Below, piece by piece: positions 36,609-49,579 of a stretch of DNA of 64,000 nt. Under the pieces are notes generated by a model. That model was not told where the DNA came from, did not search any database, and worked only from the letters and a program-made list of their open reading frames with translations. Origin of the DNA: Alectoria sarmentosa (lineage: Eukaryota; Ascomycota; Lecanoromycetes; Lecanorales; Parmeliaceae); the NCBI GenBank assembly GCA_009733775.1, contig WOGZ01000052.1, positions 62,001 to 126,000 on the forward strand, given 5' to 3'. A program made the position numbers and the translations under genes. Within the stretch, counting starts at the first letter, position 1. Every line of letters begins with the position of its first letter.

Positions 36609-36917
36609 TATGTGGCATTGGAGTGGTCGAAGGTTGAAGATAGACGGCGATGCATGTTTGTAAGATAGTCGGCCTATCAAGGTACTCCATAACACATGGC
36701 TTGCATATGATCCATCCACAAGAAGATCTACATTGCAAGCCAATCCAATCCAATTCAACCCGTCAAACCTTCTCCTTCTCCACTTAGCATCTGCGCTCGC
36801 CGAGTCGGCGATCTGAATCCCTCACTCACATCATTGCCATTCCATTCCCATCCTCGAGGCGTGCGCATGTAGAGACTTTCCCGTGGTGGAACCTTGCCCT
36901 CCTATATTGCAGTCGAT

Positions 36918-37200
36918 ATGAACGCTACCTAGACCTTCTTGCCTTCTTGCCTGCTTTGCCGACTTGCTCTTGCTTGCCGGCCTACCTCCTTCCTTTTGTC
37001 CTTTCGTCCTTCTTTGCATCCTTGCTTGCTTGCTTGCGTGGCACACTCATTCACACCTCGACCCTCGAACCCGTTTCCCCGTTACCCATTTCTCCATTCC
37101 CCGTTCCGTTGCCCCGTTTCCCCGTTTCCCCCATTTCCCCGTTTTCCCCATTTTCCGGATTTTTTTTCCCCGAACCCACTTTTTCCTTCCAGACCTTCCA
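36918..37200 (+). repeat. Polypyrimidine tract with G-quadruplex potential on minus strand
   Basis: Plus strand is C/T-rich, with cttgcttgcttgc and repeated gtttcccc units. Between about 37,099 and 37,149 there are six runs of four or five C separated by 3-9 bases. The complementary strand therefore carries consecutive GGGG runs with short AAAC/AAAT loops, a strong G-quadruplex pattern. Confidence 0.8.
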
Positions 37201-37205
37201 GGTGT

Positions 37206-37735
37206 GGACGAAGGGCGTGCGTCGGGTTGGAGGAAAGGAGAGGGAAAAGGTAAGGAAATGGTGAGGAAAAGGTATAATAAAGGTAGAGAGAAGAAGGTGG
37301 AGAGAAGAAAGGTGGAGAGAGAAAAAGGTAAAGAGAAAAAGGTATAAGAAGAAAGGTAGAGAGAAAAAGGTATAAGCAAAAGGTAAAAAGGAAAAGGAAG
37401 AGAGGAGAAGGTGGAGAGAAAAAGGTGGAGAGAAAAAGCTAAGAAAAAAGTAAAGAGAAGAAAAGGAGAGAGAAGAAGGTAAGAAAAGGGTAAAGAGGAA
37501 AAAGTAAGGTAAAATGTAAGGAAAAAGAAAAAGGCAAAAATAAAGAAAAAAGGTAAAGGGGAGAGAAAAGGCTAAGAAAAAGGCCTAAGAAAAAGGTAAA
37601 TAGAAAAGCAAAGAGGAAAAAGGCAAAGAGAAAAAACGTACAGAGAAAAAAGCAAAAGGCAAAAAGAAAAAAAATGTAAAGGCTAAGTAAGGGAAAAGCA
37701 AAAAAGCAAAAAAAAGCAGAGCCCCCGCGATTTCA
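37206..37735 (+). repeat. Long polypurine tract
   Basis: About 530 bp of nearly pure A/G on the plus strand, built of degenerate gagaaaaaggt, aggtaaagagaaaa and ggtaaggaaa units with few pyrimidines (mostly the t of ggta). Such tracts can form triplex (H-DNA) structures. The minus-strand frames across it are compositional artefacts. Confidence 0.9.
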
Positions 37736-38849
37736 AAAAAAAAATTGTAATATGTATGTAAGCCGAAAAGAAAAAGGGGGAAGGAAAAAAGGATCAAAGC
37801 TCGAGAAGGGTCAGAGCGTCAGGAGCTACGTACGAATTTTGAACGGCTACGAGTTCAGAAGTTGAAGCTACGAGATGGAATCAATGCTCCAAACTTCAGA
37901 CTTGCAAAATTCTAGGTCCCAAGCTCAATTGAATGCTCAAAGCTCAATAATGCTCCTCCGCACTGCATATATATCTTCGAGGCAGGTCCAAAGTTCAAAA
38001 GCTACGCGTTTCAAAATTTCCACACATCCAAAATTCAGAATTCAAAACCTCCACAACTCCAAAATTCAAAAGAATTCAAAGCTCAGAGATAAATGCACAC
38101 CATACAGGCCGGATTATTGTCAGAAATGCAAAGCTCAGAAATGCAAAATCCAAAATGCAAAATTCAAAAGCTGAAAGCCCCAAAACCCCCCCTCCAAAAA
38201 ACCCTCCCTCCAAAACTCCTCCCTCCAAAATGCCCCTCCAACTCCTGCTCTTTGAAAAATCCATCCCTTCAAAAGATTAAAGTACCCTACCCTACCCTCC
38301 TACCCTCTCCCCTCTTCCCTCTCCCAAGGCACCCCTCCCTCTCTCGGCAAAAAAAAAAAACTCAGACGCGCAGTCAGTCAGTCACTCACTCAACTCTAGG
38401 ACCCTTCCTTCCCCCAACCCGGCCCCCCCCCTCCCTCCCTTGGTTGCCATTCATTCTCCCTAACCTGCCCCAGCCAGCCAGCGGTGGACTTTGAGCAAAT
38501 GAACCCTCTCAAAATAGACTCCCTTTAGTTTGCGCTCCCCCCCCTCCCCTTTCCACTTTGTAGCAGTCAGTCCCTTTGCGCTCCCTCGCCTCGCCTCACA
38601 GGAATCATAGGAAAACACAGTACAGTACAGTTTTGATTCCAAACTGACTATTAAATATGTATAGGGCTGAATATATGTAGGGCTGACCCCTTCCCCGAAA
38701 ACAAAATCAGCGCTAGAGTCTAGAGTCTAAGTAGAGTCTAGGGCTGATACGTGTGTGCAAGCGAAAAGGACTTTGCCGTGTCCAACAACCTCCCTATTAC
38801 CTACCTTACCTACATAAGATACTTTATGATCCCCACGACGCGACGCGAT

Positions 38850-38905
38850 CCCAGCCCCACCAGCCCCACCAGCCCAGCCCAGCCCAGCCCAGCTCAGCCC
38901 GGGCC
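38850..38905 (+). repeat. C-rich (CAGCC)n-type tandem repeat
   Basis: Repeats of agccccacc followed by several agccc units (agcccagcccagcccagccc). Short low-complexity array, no gene. Confidence 0.85.
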
Positions 38906-39643
38906 GTTTGGGAATCATTTACCCTATCTTATCTTGTCTTATGTGACAACAATAAGTAAAAAGGTGTCAAAAGTGAAAGTTTCAAGATTTCAACGCTCCG
39001 GCAACGGGTTTCCGTTTCAGCCTTTCCGGTCTTGTTTATTATTATTAGTAGACTTTTTGGGACAAGGAACCCCCTGTCCGAGGCTTTGGGGAGTTGGGAT
39101 TTGTTGGGTGACTTGATGATCATGTGACTGGCAAGGTATATACAATAACGAGGAACGAGGTTTGGGAATGTCGGTTGAGAATGAGTGAAAGAAGGAAGAA
39201 GACGACAGAGGATGTTGAGTACCAAGTATTTGCTTTTCATCGGGCTACACAAGTATGATACAAGAATCCTCCCTCCTCCATCTCTGCCGCCAGCTCTATC
39301 TCTTTACATGGACTACCACTGCCTTTACCATCCCCACATTCTCTATTCCCCATTCATGTTCCTGTTCCGGAATGTCGGCGTCGGCCAGCAACACGACAAT
39401 GTTCATAACGAATCGACCGTCTAGTTTATACAAAACGTACATGTGTGTAAGATGGTCAGACCGAAAAGACCTTTTAGAAGTTTCATTACTCGATCGACTG
39501 GCATTCCCTCCGCCAAATCGCGAATACGTCAGAACATAAATCATGCATGTCGTCAGAACTTTTGGATCGTGGGCTTCATCCGTTTATTGTGGGCTCCGGA
39601 TGGACTCATGCAGGTGGTAGTGTACGTAGATAGGTTGGCAGAA

Positions 39644-42239
39644 TCAAAGGTTACGCGTGGGGGGCGTGTGCGGCAGTAGGAATATACTGTGAGTTCCCCT
39701 GCTGCCTCTGGCATTGATGCTAGATGCTGAGCTCCCGGAACGCTTTCGCCTGCCGGCCGTAGGCTGGGACGGCGGCGGCATGGATGAATCCTGGGCTAGT
39801 AAAGTGACGTCTGAGTTGGCTCTGTCACGGGACGCTGGAAGCAGTGGCACAGGCTCTTCGGCGATCCTGACTTTGGAGAACATGATGTTTGGTCCGGCGT
39901 CTTTTGTCAAAATAGGGCTGCGGCGGCGTTGAGCTGAGGATGTCTGTTGGCGGTCTGAGGGAGAATCCGACGGATTCGAAAAGGTTAGATTGTCGGTTAA
40001 TTGTTCGGCGACAAGGTCGAATCTTTCGCCGCTGTTCTTGTTCGACATCAACTCCGGCAAGCTACCGATGGAGCCAGCGTTGCGGGGGCGGCGAGCATTG
40101 GATGTAGCTTGCGTGTACCAAAAGCTTTCTTGGGAGCTGCTTTTGCTGATTGGCGACCCGCTGCTGCGCGGAGAGTTGCTGATGGTTGAACCGTCAATGC
40201 GGCCGGCATTGTGGAGGTGAAACGGCGCGTCTTGGGAGTAATCACCCGTGTACACTTGGGAGTACAAGTAGTCCTCTTGGACAGTCTGAGATTCGAAGTC
40301 GTTAGGCACGATGTACGCTGACTGGCACCATTCCTTAGAATTCACAGCAGAGAATCTCGTGGCCATTGCAGATTCCGCAGTCTCAAGTGGGGTGACAGCT
40401 TCCGGGATACTACCAAACGAGGATTCGGTAGAGCCGGCCAAGGGACGGTCCAGATTGGATGGGAACGTCTGCAGGGCTAGTAGTGAAGGTGGTGAGCTGG
40501 AATATACAGAAGAGGATCGTTTGGCTGCATTCCTCCCGGGAGAGGACGAGGCAGGCTGGGGTGTCCTGTTTGTGGATTCGGATGCCGTATCAGTAGCGTC
40601 GGTCTGGAGGTCATCGGCATCAGGTGCTGTCATGTCATCCTCAAGGGTCGACGAACGATACCAGTCAAAGAATGAATCAGCTTCAGCCCCGAGCGCATAG
40701 GAGCAGTTGATGGCTTCTGACGCGATGTCCCAAAACGGCTCCATTTCATTGAGCCCGGCGGAGATATGTCGGGAGCAGCGTGGTCGCACAGGTATATCGT
40801 CAAGCGGGTCCTCAATGGAAGGCTCTAAGATTTGAGCCGGCGGCATACAGTGCCTGTGTAGAGAGTCAAAGACGTCCTCTTCCACCGGAACCAGTCCAGT
40901 CGACCATTCAGACGAACTCTCTTCAGCCGGAGGCATTGGATGTGCCCACCCGCGTTGAAAATCTTCGGCCGCCGGCATGCAAGCATCTGAGCCCCGGTGG
41001 AGAACGGGGAGAGACATTACATTGCGGAAACCGGAAATGGGAGTCATAGGGCGCTGAGTAGAAGCTAAGATCGAGCTTCTCTTTTCATCAGTTTCATCAT
41101 CCTCCTCGACAGGCGCGAGTTCGGTTTTGACCATTGAAAATGGCACCTGTGGATTCCAATCTGCACAGTCATCCGTTGTCACAGCGTGCGGGGATGCGAG
41201 ATCGTAGACCCCATCATTCCAAGTACCTATCGCATAGTCTAAAGGCTCAGGGGACTTGGTGAGAATTGGCGCTTCGAAGGTCGCAGCAGAGCATGTTTCG
41301 TGATACAAAGTGAGAGAATTGGGTGTCAACTTTTGGAGCGAGGTTCGAGGTGGTGGTGATGTTGGTGAAGCCGGGGCTGTGTGATATGCGGCACCGGGCT
41401 GGGAGTAATTATGAGGTGACCGTGGATGTTCGAGGGTCCTCACAGGAGACGTTGCGCCATAAGGGCTGTCTCGCTGTATGTCTTTGGTCCTTATACCTCT
41501 CAATTCCGGTTGAGATGCGTGTGCGGCACGAAGAGCGAAAAATTCCGAAACCAGCTCATTCGGGTTCACTCTTTCCAAATTCTGTACCTGGTGAGGTTGA
41601 GTGTGAGTGACATGATGGAAGTCAAACGGCTCGGATATGTTCCATCGTGGGGCAGCATTTGCTAGACCTGTCAACGGTACTCTTGCGAGTCATTTATTCA
41701 AGAAACTTACAGTCTCCGGTTGACGGTATCCTGCTGAGCCTGAAGTCCGGTGAAGGTGGTTGATCCAGAACGAGATGAGGGCGGGCTTCTTTGCTTTCCT
41801 CCACCCAATTCAATGTCCGCAGCGAGGTCAATTCCTGTTTGCTGTTTTGTCGTTTCAGAAATCTTGACCCCTTCGCCAACCACGACTTGGGGCTGAAGCT
41901 ATCCATAATCTCTCCTCTTACCTGTGTGCTCCCTTCTGAGACTGATTCTCTATCGACTGAACTGCGATGTGTTCGTCTGTCAATCGATGTTGCCACAGGT
42001 GAAAAATCATCTTTGTCTTGTGGTCGGGAGTAACTTGGAGCAGACGAATTGCTCCTTGAGCGAAGTTGTAGCGAGGGACGTTTCGCACCTTCGGTCTTCG
42101 TTCGCTGGTGATGTGGTGGCTGCAGCATGGTTGTGAAGGGTCTCTTGCCTATGTCTTGGATATTCCTATGATCCACAACCCTCCAGTCGAGCCCACTGCC
42201 CTCTGTCGAGTCCGGAGCAGTCCCTTTGACCTCGAACAT
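39644..42239 (-). CDS. CRIB-motif, Ser-rich protein (Cdc42/Rac effector candidate)
   Basis: Exons (minus) 42239-41711 and 41667-39644 join across a 43-nt intron into 850 aa. Residues about 187-199 read ISEPFDFHHVTHT. This matches the core of the p21-GTPase-binding (CRIB) consensus I-S-x-P-x2-F-x-H-x2-H; the final V-G is not conserved. The rest is long and disordered, rich in Ser, Pro, Glu and Asp. Basic/Ser clusters sit upstream of the motif (AKGSRFLKRQNSKQELTSLR) and a basic tail lies near the end (GRRKRSGSSASSINARGSRG). There is no kinase domain. A non-kinase CRIB protein of this shape would be an effector or scaffold of Cdc42/Rac at growth sites, broadly like yeast Gic proteins. No orthology is claimed. 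The basic patch before the CRIB could bind membrane phosphoinositides. Confidence 0.72.
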
Positions 42240-45200
42240 GGCTTGGCTTCAGAGGGTTTGGTGTCACGGCAGGACTGGTATGTGATACGAAAGCGTCGAG
42301 GTGCGCAGTGGTGTTGGCATGGTACACGGCCAATGGGGGAAAGGTATAGGCTTTGAAGGAGATATTTGGGAATGCGGGATACGGGATGAGGCCGTTCGAA
42401 GCAGAATTGAGGGAGTTTGTATTGGGTCCGGGTGTTATGGTTCCTGGTATTTTAGCGGGCGACTATTGTCCAGACCGTCGAAGGGCCTACGAACGCAACA
42501 GGGGAGTGGCTATCGCTAATGCAACCCTGAGCTCGCTAGCTGGGGGTACGACAGGGCCAGTCAACAGGTTGGCCCAGGGGTGGAGCAGGAACCAACGCGA
42601 TTGATCAATTGAACCCAGGTCTAGCTAGTAATGGTAGGGTACCGATCAGCAAGGCGATGACAGGGGTTTCCGCGAATTCCAGCCGTCTGTGTGAAAAAGT
42701 CGTTGGAGATACGGTACGGTGGTGTCGAATAGAAAAGGGAGGAAGCTGGAATGTATGCTTTCTGTTCTGAAGATGTTGTGACTTGTGAATGGGATTGCAA
42801 AATGTGGAGGATTCCACGTTCGTCAACGGCGCGGGTCGAGATGCCTCTTTGTGGGGGAGGCTTCTCGAATAGGTTTGTGCCTGGTGGCGAAGAAAAGGCA
42901 AAAAATGTTCCTGAAGTTTGTCGGAAAGTGTCAAGAAAGTGTGAAATCTCCTATCTCAAGTTCTCAACGTCGTGCGGCGTAGAGTAGAATTGTAAACTGT
43001 GGATGTTTTATCAGCAAATGCGGTTGAATTGGAAAAGACTGAGAGGCAGAATGTAAATCGTGGAAATTCGAAGCAAGTGGTAAAATTCACAACAACGCGC
43101 TACCACCCGTCTTTTATCAATGTTTTCGCTTCACTCGCTTTCACGACTATCATCGACGCCATTTTCTTGAAAGAGAGCAGATGCGTCGTGCTCGCGACTT
43201 CTTACCTGAAAATGATGTGGACACTATTGATTGGAGCAGTTTAGCAAGCAACATGCTGGGTGATGTGATCGGGGTGATCCCTCGTGCGTCCATGTGGACC
43301 TGCTTAATGTTAATGCTGAGGCTTAAGGTACTGCCGCTGCGGCAAAAAGGAATTCAACAACGGCACTAAAGATTCTGGCTTCGAAGACAAATCTAACTGT
43401 GTGAAGATCGATAAATCAAAGCCACGACGAGTGGTGAAAAAGGTGAGGGATTTTGAAGTCTCTCTCGTATCAATAATACCTAGTCGGATTGGGAGTTGCA
43501 TTACGGACGTATCGGTCTTTCTTCCAAACCCGTCTCTCGTATCGAATCCTGCCTCGTCGACTGCAGCTGTCCACTCTGAGTCTGCTGTCATGGGCACAAT
43601 TTCTCTTTTCTTCATTGGACCGTCCTACCCAAATTCAGGCCTACCCAGATAAATCTGAGACTGAGGCCATGTCATCGTACCGACGGTACTCTTTGCTGTC
43701 GTATGCCTGCTCGTCACAAAAAGTCTGGGCTGCGTGTTAAAGCCGTGAAAGGAAGGTTTGGATCGGGGGGCAGGCCGCAGATCGATAGCCTGGAAGCCTT
43801 GGTAGGCTCGTACCTTGCAGGGCCGTGCATGGCGCTTCGGGCCCTAGGGTCGTCTCCCCCCCACCCCCACCAGCAGGGATGCAGAAAGGAGGCCAATCAA
43901 AAGTCGCAATTGACACGAGACCTAGTTGATTCGACAGAGACTTCCGGGGATGATGCCTTCACTTTGACAGGTAGCTTGTTTGGAAACGTACCGACTGAGC
44001 GGTTGGAAAATTGGAAATTCAATCTACTCCCAAGCCTCCCAACATGCGTCGCGATAAGATTGAGAGGAAGTCCACCTTTTCTGACACAACAGATCCTTCA
44101 GCTTCCAAAATTTCCTACATCAAAGCCAGACTGCTGCAAATTGTTCAGGAACAACAATATGTTTTGTTCATGTGAGACAATCACAGCGTGGACTGTGGAA
44201 AGAAGGAAATAGCCGCCGAAGATTATTGAAGGGTCCAGGTAGGGTAAGCAAGAGCGACCGTTGGTCCGTTGCTCTTCTGCAAGCCCACCGTTCTTACCTT
44301 ATTGCTCCCTATTGAACGTTTTACTCGAGGGAAGCTCTAGGGAATTCTAGGGAATTCTTGCGCTTTAGCGGTCATTGTATTTGCAATACTGGAACTTGGA
44401 AGCGAATGTGCAGCTGTCACTACTGAATGCCGTCTGCAGTCTGCACAATTACGCAGACAAATACCGACATACTCCACTCTTTTAAAAGCATGCCATCGGC
44501 TTGACTTTGCAAGATCAGAGGTATTGGTAGTCTCTGCGAGGTGCAGCTTATCTTTCCAGCTCATCCTTCCAACTCGGGCGGTTAAATTCCCAAAGGATGA
44601 GAAAATCCCGAGCTTTGCAAGCCACTTTTCTACTTTGAGCATTCTATCATCAACTACGTGAAACTCCTGTCCTTCTCCTCTCCATGTCCCTCTCTACCTA
44701 CTTGAAAACACTTTCTGCGCTTCCACGTCGTCATCAATGCCCCCACTTCATTCTGAACCTTGTCCTCATCTCGCATGAGATAGATGCTCACACTACTCTA
44801 GGTACATGATCTCGATCGTAATCCAAGCAGCGCATCTCGCAGAAGCTCGGTCTTCCCATTTTCTCCTCTTCCCTGTATGCATTGACATATGCATTAATAC
44901 CTGTCCTGCATATTCTCTTACCCCACAAAGAGCCAATCACCATTTACGCTTACTTGACACATCAGCCACTCGACGCCGACACCTGCGTATGTCGTGCATG
45001 CGCCCCAGACATCTTTGACTTTCCATGCGCAATGTCAGGCTAAAACAATGCCTCAATAATAAGCCACTGCTCCATTTAGCACACCACCACGCGTAATGAT
45101 TCTAAAATCAGAATGACATGAGCCATTTCCAGATATGCTTTACAATCATCACGGAATGGAAGGTCCAAATGCAGCACCACAGCATGTCAAAACACAAACC

Positions 45201-46231
45201 AAGGGCGACAAAGCGCACGCCTCGGTACGATGAAGACGTTTCACGCGCAATGCAGTAGCTCAATGCAGTGGTGACAGGAATTCTTCGTCATCTGTCGGCG
45301 ATCAATCCCCAGATTCTTCGCACAGAACCAGCCGGTACCTGGTTCAAGACAGCATTCGGCGCTAATATGTTGTACTCGTGGATGCTTTTCTCAGGATACC
45401 GTAACCAATCTGATCAACACATTTAGAACGATCTTCCGAGACCCTTGCCTGGCACTTTTCAACACAAAGACCTGTCGGATCCCTACCCCAAGCATGACCA
45501 TGTCGTCGACATGATCCCACACCTGACACCGCCATTCCCATGAGACAGCCCCGCTTCCTTCTCCCTCCCTCGCGTCGGCCCAGCCACCTCACCGCTTTCA
45601 CACCTCCGGTCCCCCCCCCCTGCGGCACTTTCATAACACACCGCCCTCGAATATGCCTTCAGAGACACCGAGACCGAAAGTCAGAAAAGGGCCAGGAAGT
45701 GAAATGGCACGTTCGGGATGCTTTTGATTCCATTGTAAAACTTTCGCCATGAAGATTACTTCTGCTCCCGAGTCCTATATTTCGTGAACTAAAAGTGGGA
45801 GAGTGCAAATCCCGAAACCATGGTGGATGTTTCGTCACCCTCCGGAGTCAGCCCCGCACAGCTCGCTCGCTCGGGGCATGCTGACTGCGTCTGTCGTCAT
45901 CGGCGAACCCGTCCCTTTGCGGGGGTAGATTTCTCGATTTTTCGTGCGGGGAAATATACCTACTTCATTTCTATCCTACACTGAACTTTGAGCTTGTGAA
46001 GAAGTAAATATTTTCGTGGTAGAAAGGAAAAATTTCTTTCTGTAGAGCGTAGACCCGTGCCCCAAGAAACTTTTTTTAACCGATTCGGCTCCTCTCCTGG
46101 GAAAAAGCCCACGTGGTGCCCGGGACCCCTGCCCAAAATAACGAGGGGCCCACACCTGGCCCCCCCCCATTCTTCTACACCCCAGCAAGCCTCTACAACT
46201 AGGTATGTCTACCCGGAAATATCTCATTGTA

Positions 46232-46391
46232 CAGGGTCTTTGCACGTCGGGTCGCCCACCTGTGCATCCCGAGCATTGGCTTGGCAGGTTTCAAGCACTC
46301 TGATTGATCAAATCTCTTTACTAAGCGGCCAAGATTGGTTTGGCTGCTCATGGAACCTAGTAGGGAGGCGACCCGCTGTGCAAAGACCCTG
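46232..46391. mobile_element. MITE-like 160-bp inverted-repeat element
   Basis: The left end cagggtctttgcacgtcggg... (from 46232) and the right end, read in reverse complement (cagggtctttgcacagcggg..., from 46391), match over about 25 bp with two mismatches. Each end is immediately flanked by TA (46230-46231 and 46392-46393), and the identity extends one or two bases beyond. Terminal inverted repeats, TA flanks, small size and no coding capacity fit a Tc1/mariner-type miniature element. A structured RNA or simple hairpin is the alternative, because the outer matching bases (TGTACA) are palindromic. Confidence 0.6.
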
Positions 46392-47274
46392 TACATACTC
46401 ATGAACCCGTATAGCACAAACAAACAAACAAACAAGATCTCAACTGCTCCCATTCTCTGTAATGATGAAATCATCTACAGATCATAAAGACATAGCCGAA
46501 GAATATATGCAATTGTGCTTGGTGGAGGAACTATCGTATTTTCGAATCTGCGACCCGCCACCCTGCAGAGTACAGAGTACAGAGGCACCGAAAAAGTCCT
46601 GGAAGGCGCTGCTAGTACAGTAGAGTACCAGCCCTAACCCTACTTACAGTACAGCGCCCCCCTCTTGGAAGGTGTGACTGACGAAAGGCATTTGCAGCTA
46701 GCTAGCTAGCTAGGCCATACATAGCATACCCGTCTTGGCCTGGAGTATACCTAGGTACTTCTGGCTGCTGGAAGCTTTTCTATAGAGTAATCATCCTTGC
46801 ATACTTACCCACATATGTACTGTAGAACTGTTCCCATCGGAATCTCTGGGAGCGGGAACTTTGAACCGTTTTCCGGCACGGTTGGGGGGGGCTCGAACTG
46901 GGCTGAGGCCAGGGAAAAGTGCAAGTTCCGAAAACCCTTCTACCCATACTAAGCGCATTGGCCAGGCAACCCTACCTGCCTTACTTACTTACCTTCAGGC
47001 GTGAGTGAGAGAGTGAGTGAGTGACGTTTTGTCCGATATCGTTTCTTGGCACACGAGGAGTTTCTTTCTTGGCGTTCCATGGATTGATTTTTTCGGTGCA
47101 GACCACGACCACGACCTCTGTATGTAAAGTCGCATTATTGTCTATTAGGGAACCACACGCTGCTGCGTGCGGACAGACTGATCGCAGTTAGCTCGCTCGC
47201 TCGATCGATCGAATCCTGACTATGTGATATTTATTCTCTGACCTTGAGGCGGAGGTTCAGATGCATTTTCTGTA

Positions 47275-47299
47275 GAGAGAGAGAGAGAGAGAGAGAGAG
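47275..47299. repeat. (GA)n microsatellite
   Basis: About 12 GA units in the gene-poor spacer. Similar short runs nearby are (CTAG)n near 46,690 and gctcgctcgctcgatcgatcg near 47,190. Confidence 0.95.
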
Positions 47300-48805
47300 T
47301 TATTTATTTCTTGGGCCTCGTTTATATGGACTATTGTATTACATAAGTAGAGTATATGGACGGGTGCGGCGGAGGATACAGCGGCATTAAGAATTATTGC
47401 ATCGCTTTGCTTGACGGAATTTTGGTTGCCTCACCTTTCCTCAGCTACGATAAAATGTCACTCTGAATCAAAGGCTGTATTTTTAAATCCTATGGTGGCG
47501 TTATCGATACTCGGCGTTCAACTCTAACGTTTCTTCCCGTAGTCACATAAACCCCATCTTTCTCACATTATTGACAGCCACGGTATCACATCTGCTATTC
47601 TTTCTCGTCGTAGCCCGTATTATTGAGATTTACAGTTTTAAAAGCCGAGATGTGAGGTTTGAAAACGTGGTTCTGATTATAAAGGATACGATGATGAGAG
47701 AGGCTCGATCGTATTTCGAGCGAGTGCTAGATTCAATGAAGATTTTGTAAGCGGAGGTGATAGCATCTATGATATATTTCAAAGTAGGCGGTCAGGCTGG
47801 ATTTATCGGGGCAGTAAAGGAGGAGGGCGCGGTAGTACATAGGCGAGGTGGATATCTCAATCTATCTCATCTTTGTTCTTGGAAGAATTGGAGGGGACGG
47901 CGAGGACCTTGTAGGGGTTTTGAGTATAGGTGCTTATATAGCTACGAATAGGAGAGTCGACCGAATAATGGGGATCTGGCTTGATTCAAAAGGCACGACG
48001 GCGAACCTTGCTTTGTCGCTGATCGCTCGTCCCCACAAGCCGCAACAAATGGTGGCCTTGTTCCTGATGGAATGTGCGTGAGTTGGGGCTTGCTTGGAGG
48101 ACTAGAGAACAGTATTTTATCACGAAGACACATGCTTTGTCCCACGATGTTACATCCTGGACATCGATCTTTTCGATCACATTCTCATTCGCGCGTTCCT
48201 TGGCAGTGGAAGACCTGATTCGTCCTTTGTTCTTCAGTTAGACGTAAATATATCATATGCATACGAATATGAAATCAAAGCGAAAAATGATGGAGAGGTT
48301 GAGAAGCGAAAGAGGGAGAGATGGAGGGGAATAATAAAAATAAAAAATAAAAAGGATGGTCACTGCGAGGCAAGGGTGACTACTCAACGTCAGTCGGTGT
48401 TAAATTATCGGGTGTCTTGGCGCTTTTAGCACCACGTTCTAACCAAACGAAGTAAACGACCCGATTCTTGATGAACGAGTAATCAATGCAATTTTTATAC
48501 AAAAATCGAGACCAAAAGGTCCGGGGACAGCGCCGACCTCCGTAGCTATGAATATCAACAGACTCATAGATTTTTTTGTGAAGAGTGGGGCTGCACGGCC
48601 TAGAACCCTTGAAATCGATCTGAGAGCTAACCTCATAGAGTAGGTAGGTGACATGTACTTATCTTACGTCGATGTTGGATCGCTTAATAAATCTCTATTT
48701 ATGAATGAGAGATCGTCTTTACGTATCGCTAAGAGTCGTGCTTCTTTTGCTCGGTGAGCAGATTAGAGATGCCTGCGACTCTGTATCCAGACAGAGGTGT
48801 TTATC

Positions 48806-48831
48806 AAACCGAACCGAACCGAACCGAACCG
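48806..48831 (+). repeat. (ACCGA)5 microsatellite
   Basis: Five consecutive accga pentamers in non-coding sequence. Confidence 0.9.
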
Positions 48832-49579
48832 CTGCGTTCTTTCCTTTGACACCGTTTGAGAAGATGAAAGAACCGTAGCTTGTTTCTTTCTATAGGTTTT
48901 ACTGATTATTATGGGCGTTTGATGGAGGTAGGCGTCCCTGGCTGGCCAGGTACTAGACGTCAATTGAGTTTGCTGTAGGTAAGAATTGGGCGAATCTTCT
49001 GGGTGCCTGCCGCCATCTTGTTAAGGAAGGTTGTGGAATTTTAGGTTGGAGTCAAGCGTACGACCCTTCGATTTATAGCGTGCTGGAGCGATAGAGAGCG
49101 TTGAAATAGATGCTTAGTGGAATAAGCAATCGGGATCTTGGGGGTAGAAGGGACGTAGGTAGATTTCCATGGTGGCATGTGCAGCTTGTATGCATGCTCC
49201 TTCCAAGGCTAACGGGTAATGTTGTGTAGAGTACAGCTAGCTAATAGCTATGCTTTTGGTAGTGTAGCACTTGCTCACTATATAACGCCAGGCTGTGGTG
49301 GATGAGGAGTCTATGTATTCGTCTTGGTAACAGGTAGAGTACTAGGAAGGGCATTGCGGTCTTGATGCTTCGTTATAATTAAATTGACAGGTGCAAAAAC
49401 TTTTCCAGACTCCCCAAATCTGAATATTCCCTCCGGACTCGCAAGCAGAACGCACATCTAATCCAAGGGCATGCTTTGGCAAAAAAACAAAAACAAAAAA
49501 AAAACACGTCGACGCCCAGCATCCAACAATCAATTTCCCCGATATCCCCTCCGCAATCCTGTCAGCTGCGCTGCCCAGG

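Larger units (their letters stand above)
36609..39643. other. 3-kb simple-sequence spacer
   Basis: No gene is recognised. From left to right it holds a C/T-rich stretch, a G-quadruplex-capable run, a long polypurine tract, a degenerate aaattcaaaa/gctcagaa repeat zone (about 37,890-38,185), C-rich runs, and a C-rich cagccc repeat at about 38,850-38,905. It separates the convergent 3' ends of ctr9 and the CRIB-motif gene. Confidence 0.7.
42240..49579. other. 7.3-kb spacer without supported genes
   Basis: Only short opposing frames occur. The part near 42,240-43,100 is probably the 5' leader and promoter of the CRIB gene. A plus frame from ATG 43,703 (169 codons) has no recognisable features. 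The rest holds microsatellites: (CTAG)n near 46,690, (GA)n at 47,275-47,299, and (ACCGA)n at 48,806-48,831. It also holds the 160-bp inverted-repeat element listed separately. Confidence 0.5.

Noticed and set aside
37047..37379. Minus-strand Leu/Phe/Ser-rich frames suggesting membrane proteins
   Set aside because: They are translations of the polypurine tract's complement (TTT/CTT/TCC codons), not real proteins.
43703..44212. Plus-strand ATG frame of 169 codons
   Set aside because: No family, no intron support, low-complexity composition; kept only as a note in the spacer entry.
46631..46642. Telomere-like ccctaaccctac
   Set aside because: Only two repeat units; not enough for an interstitial telomere.
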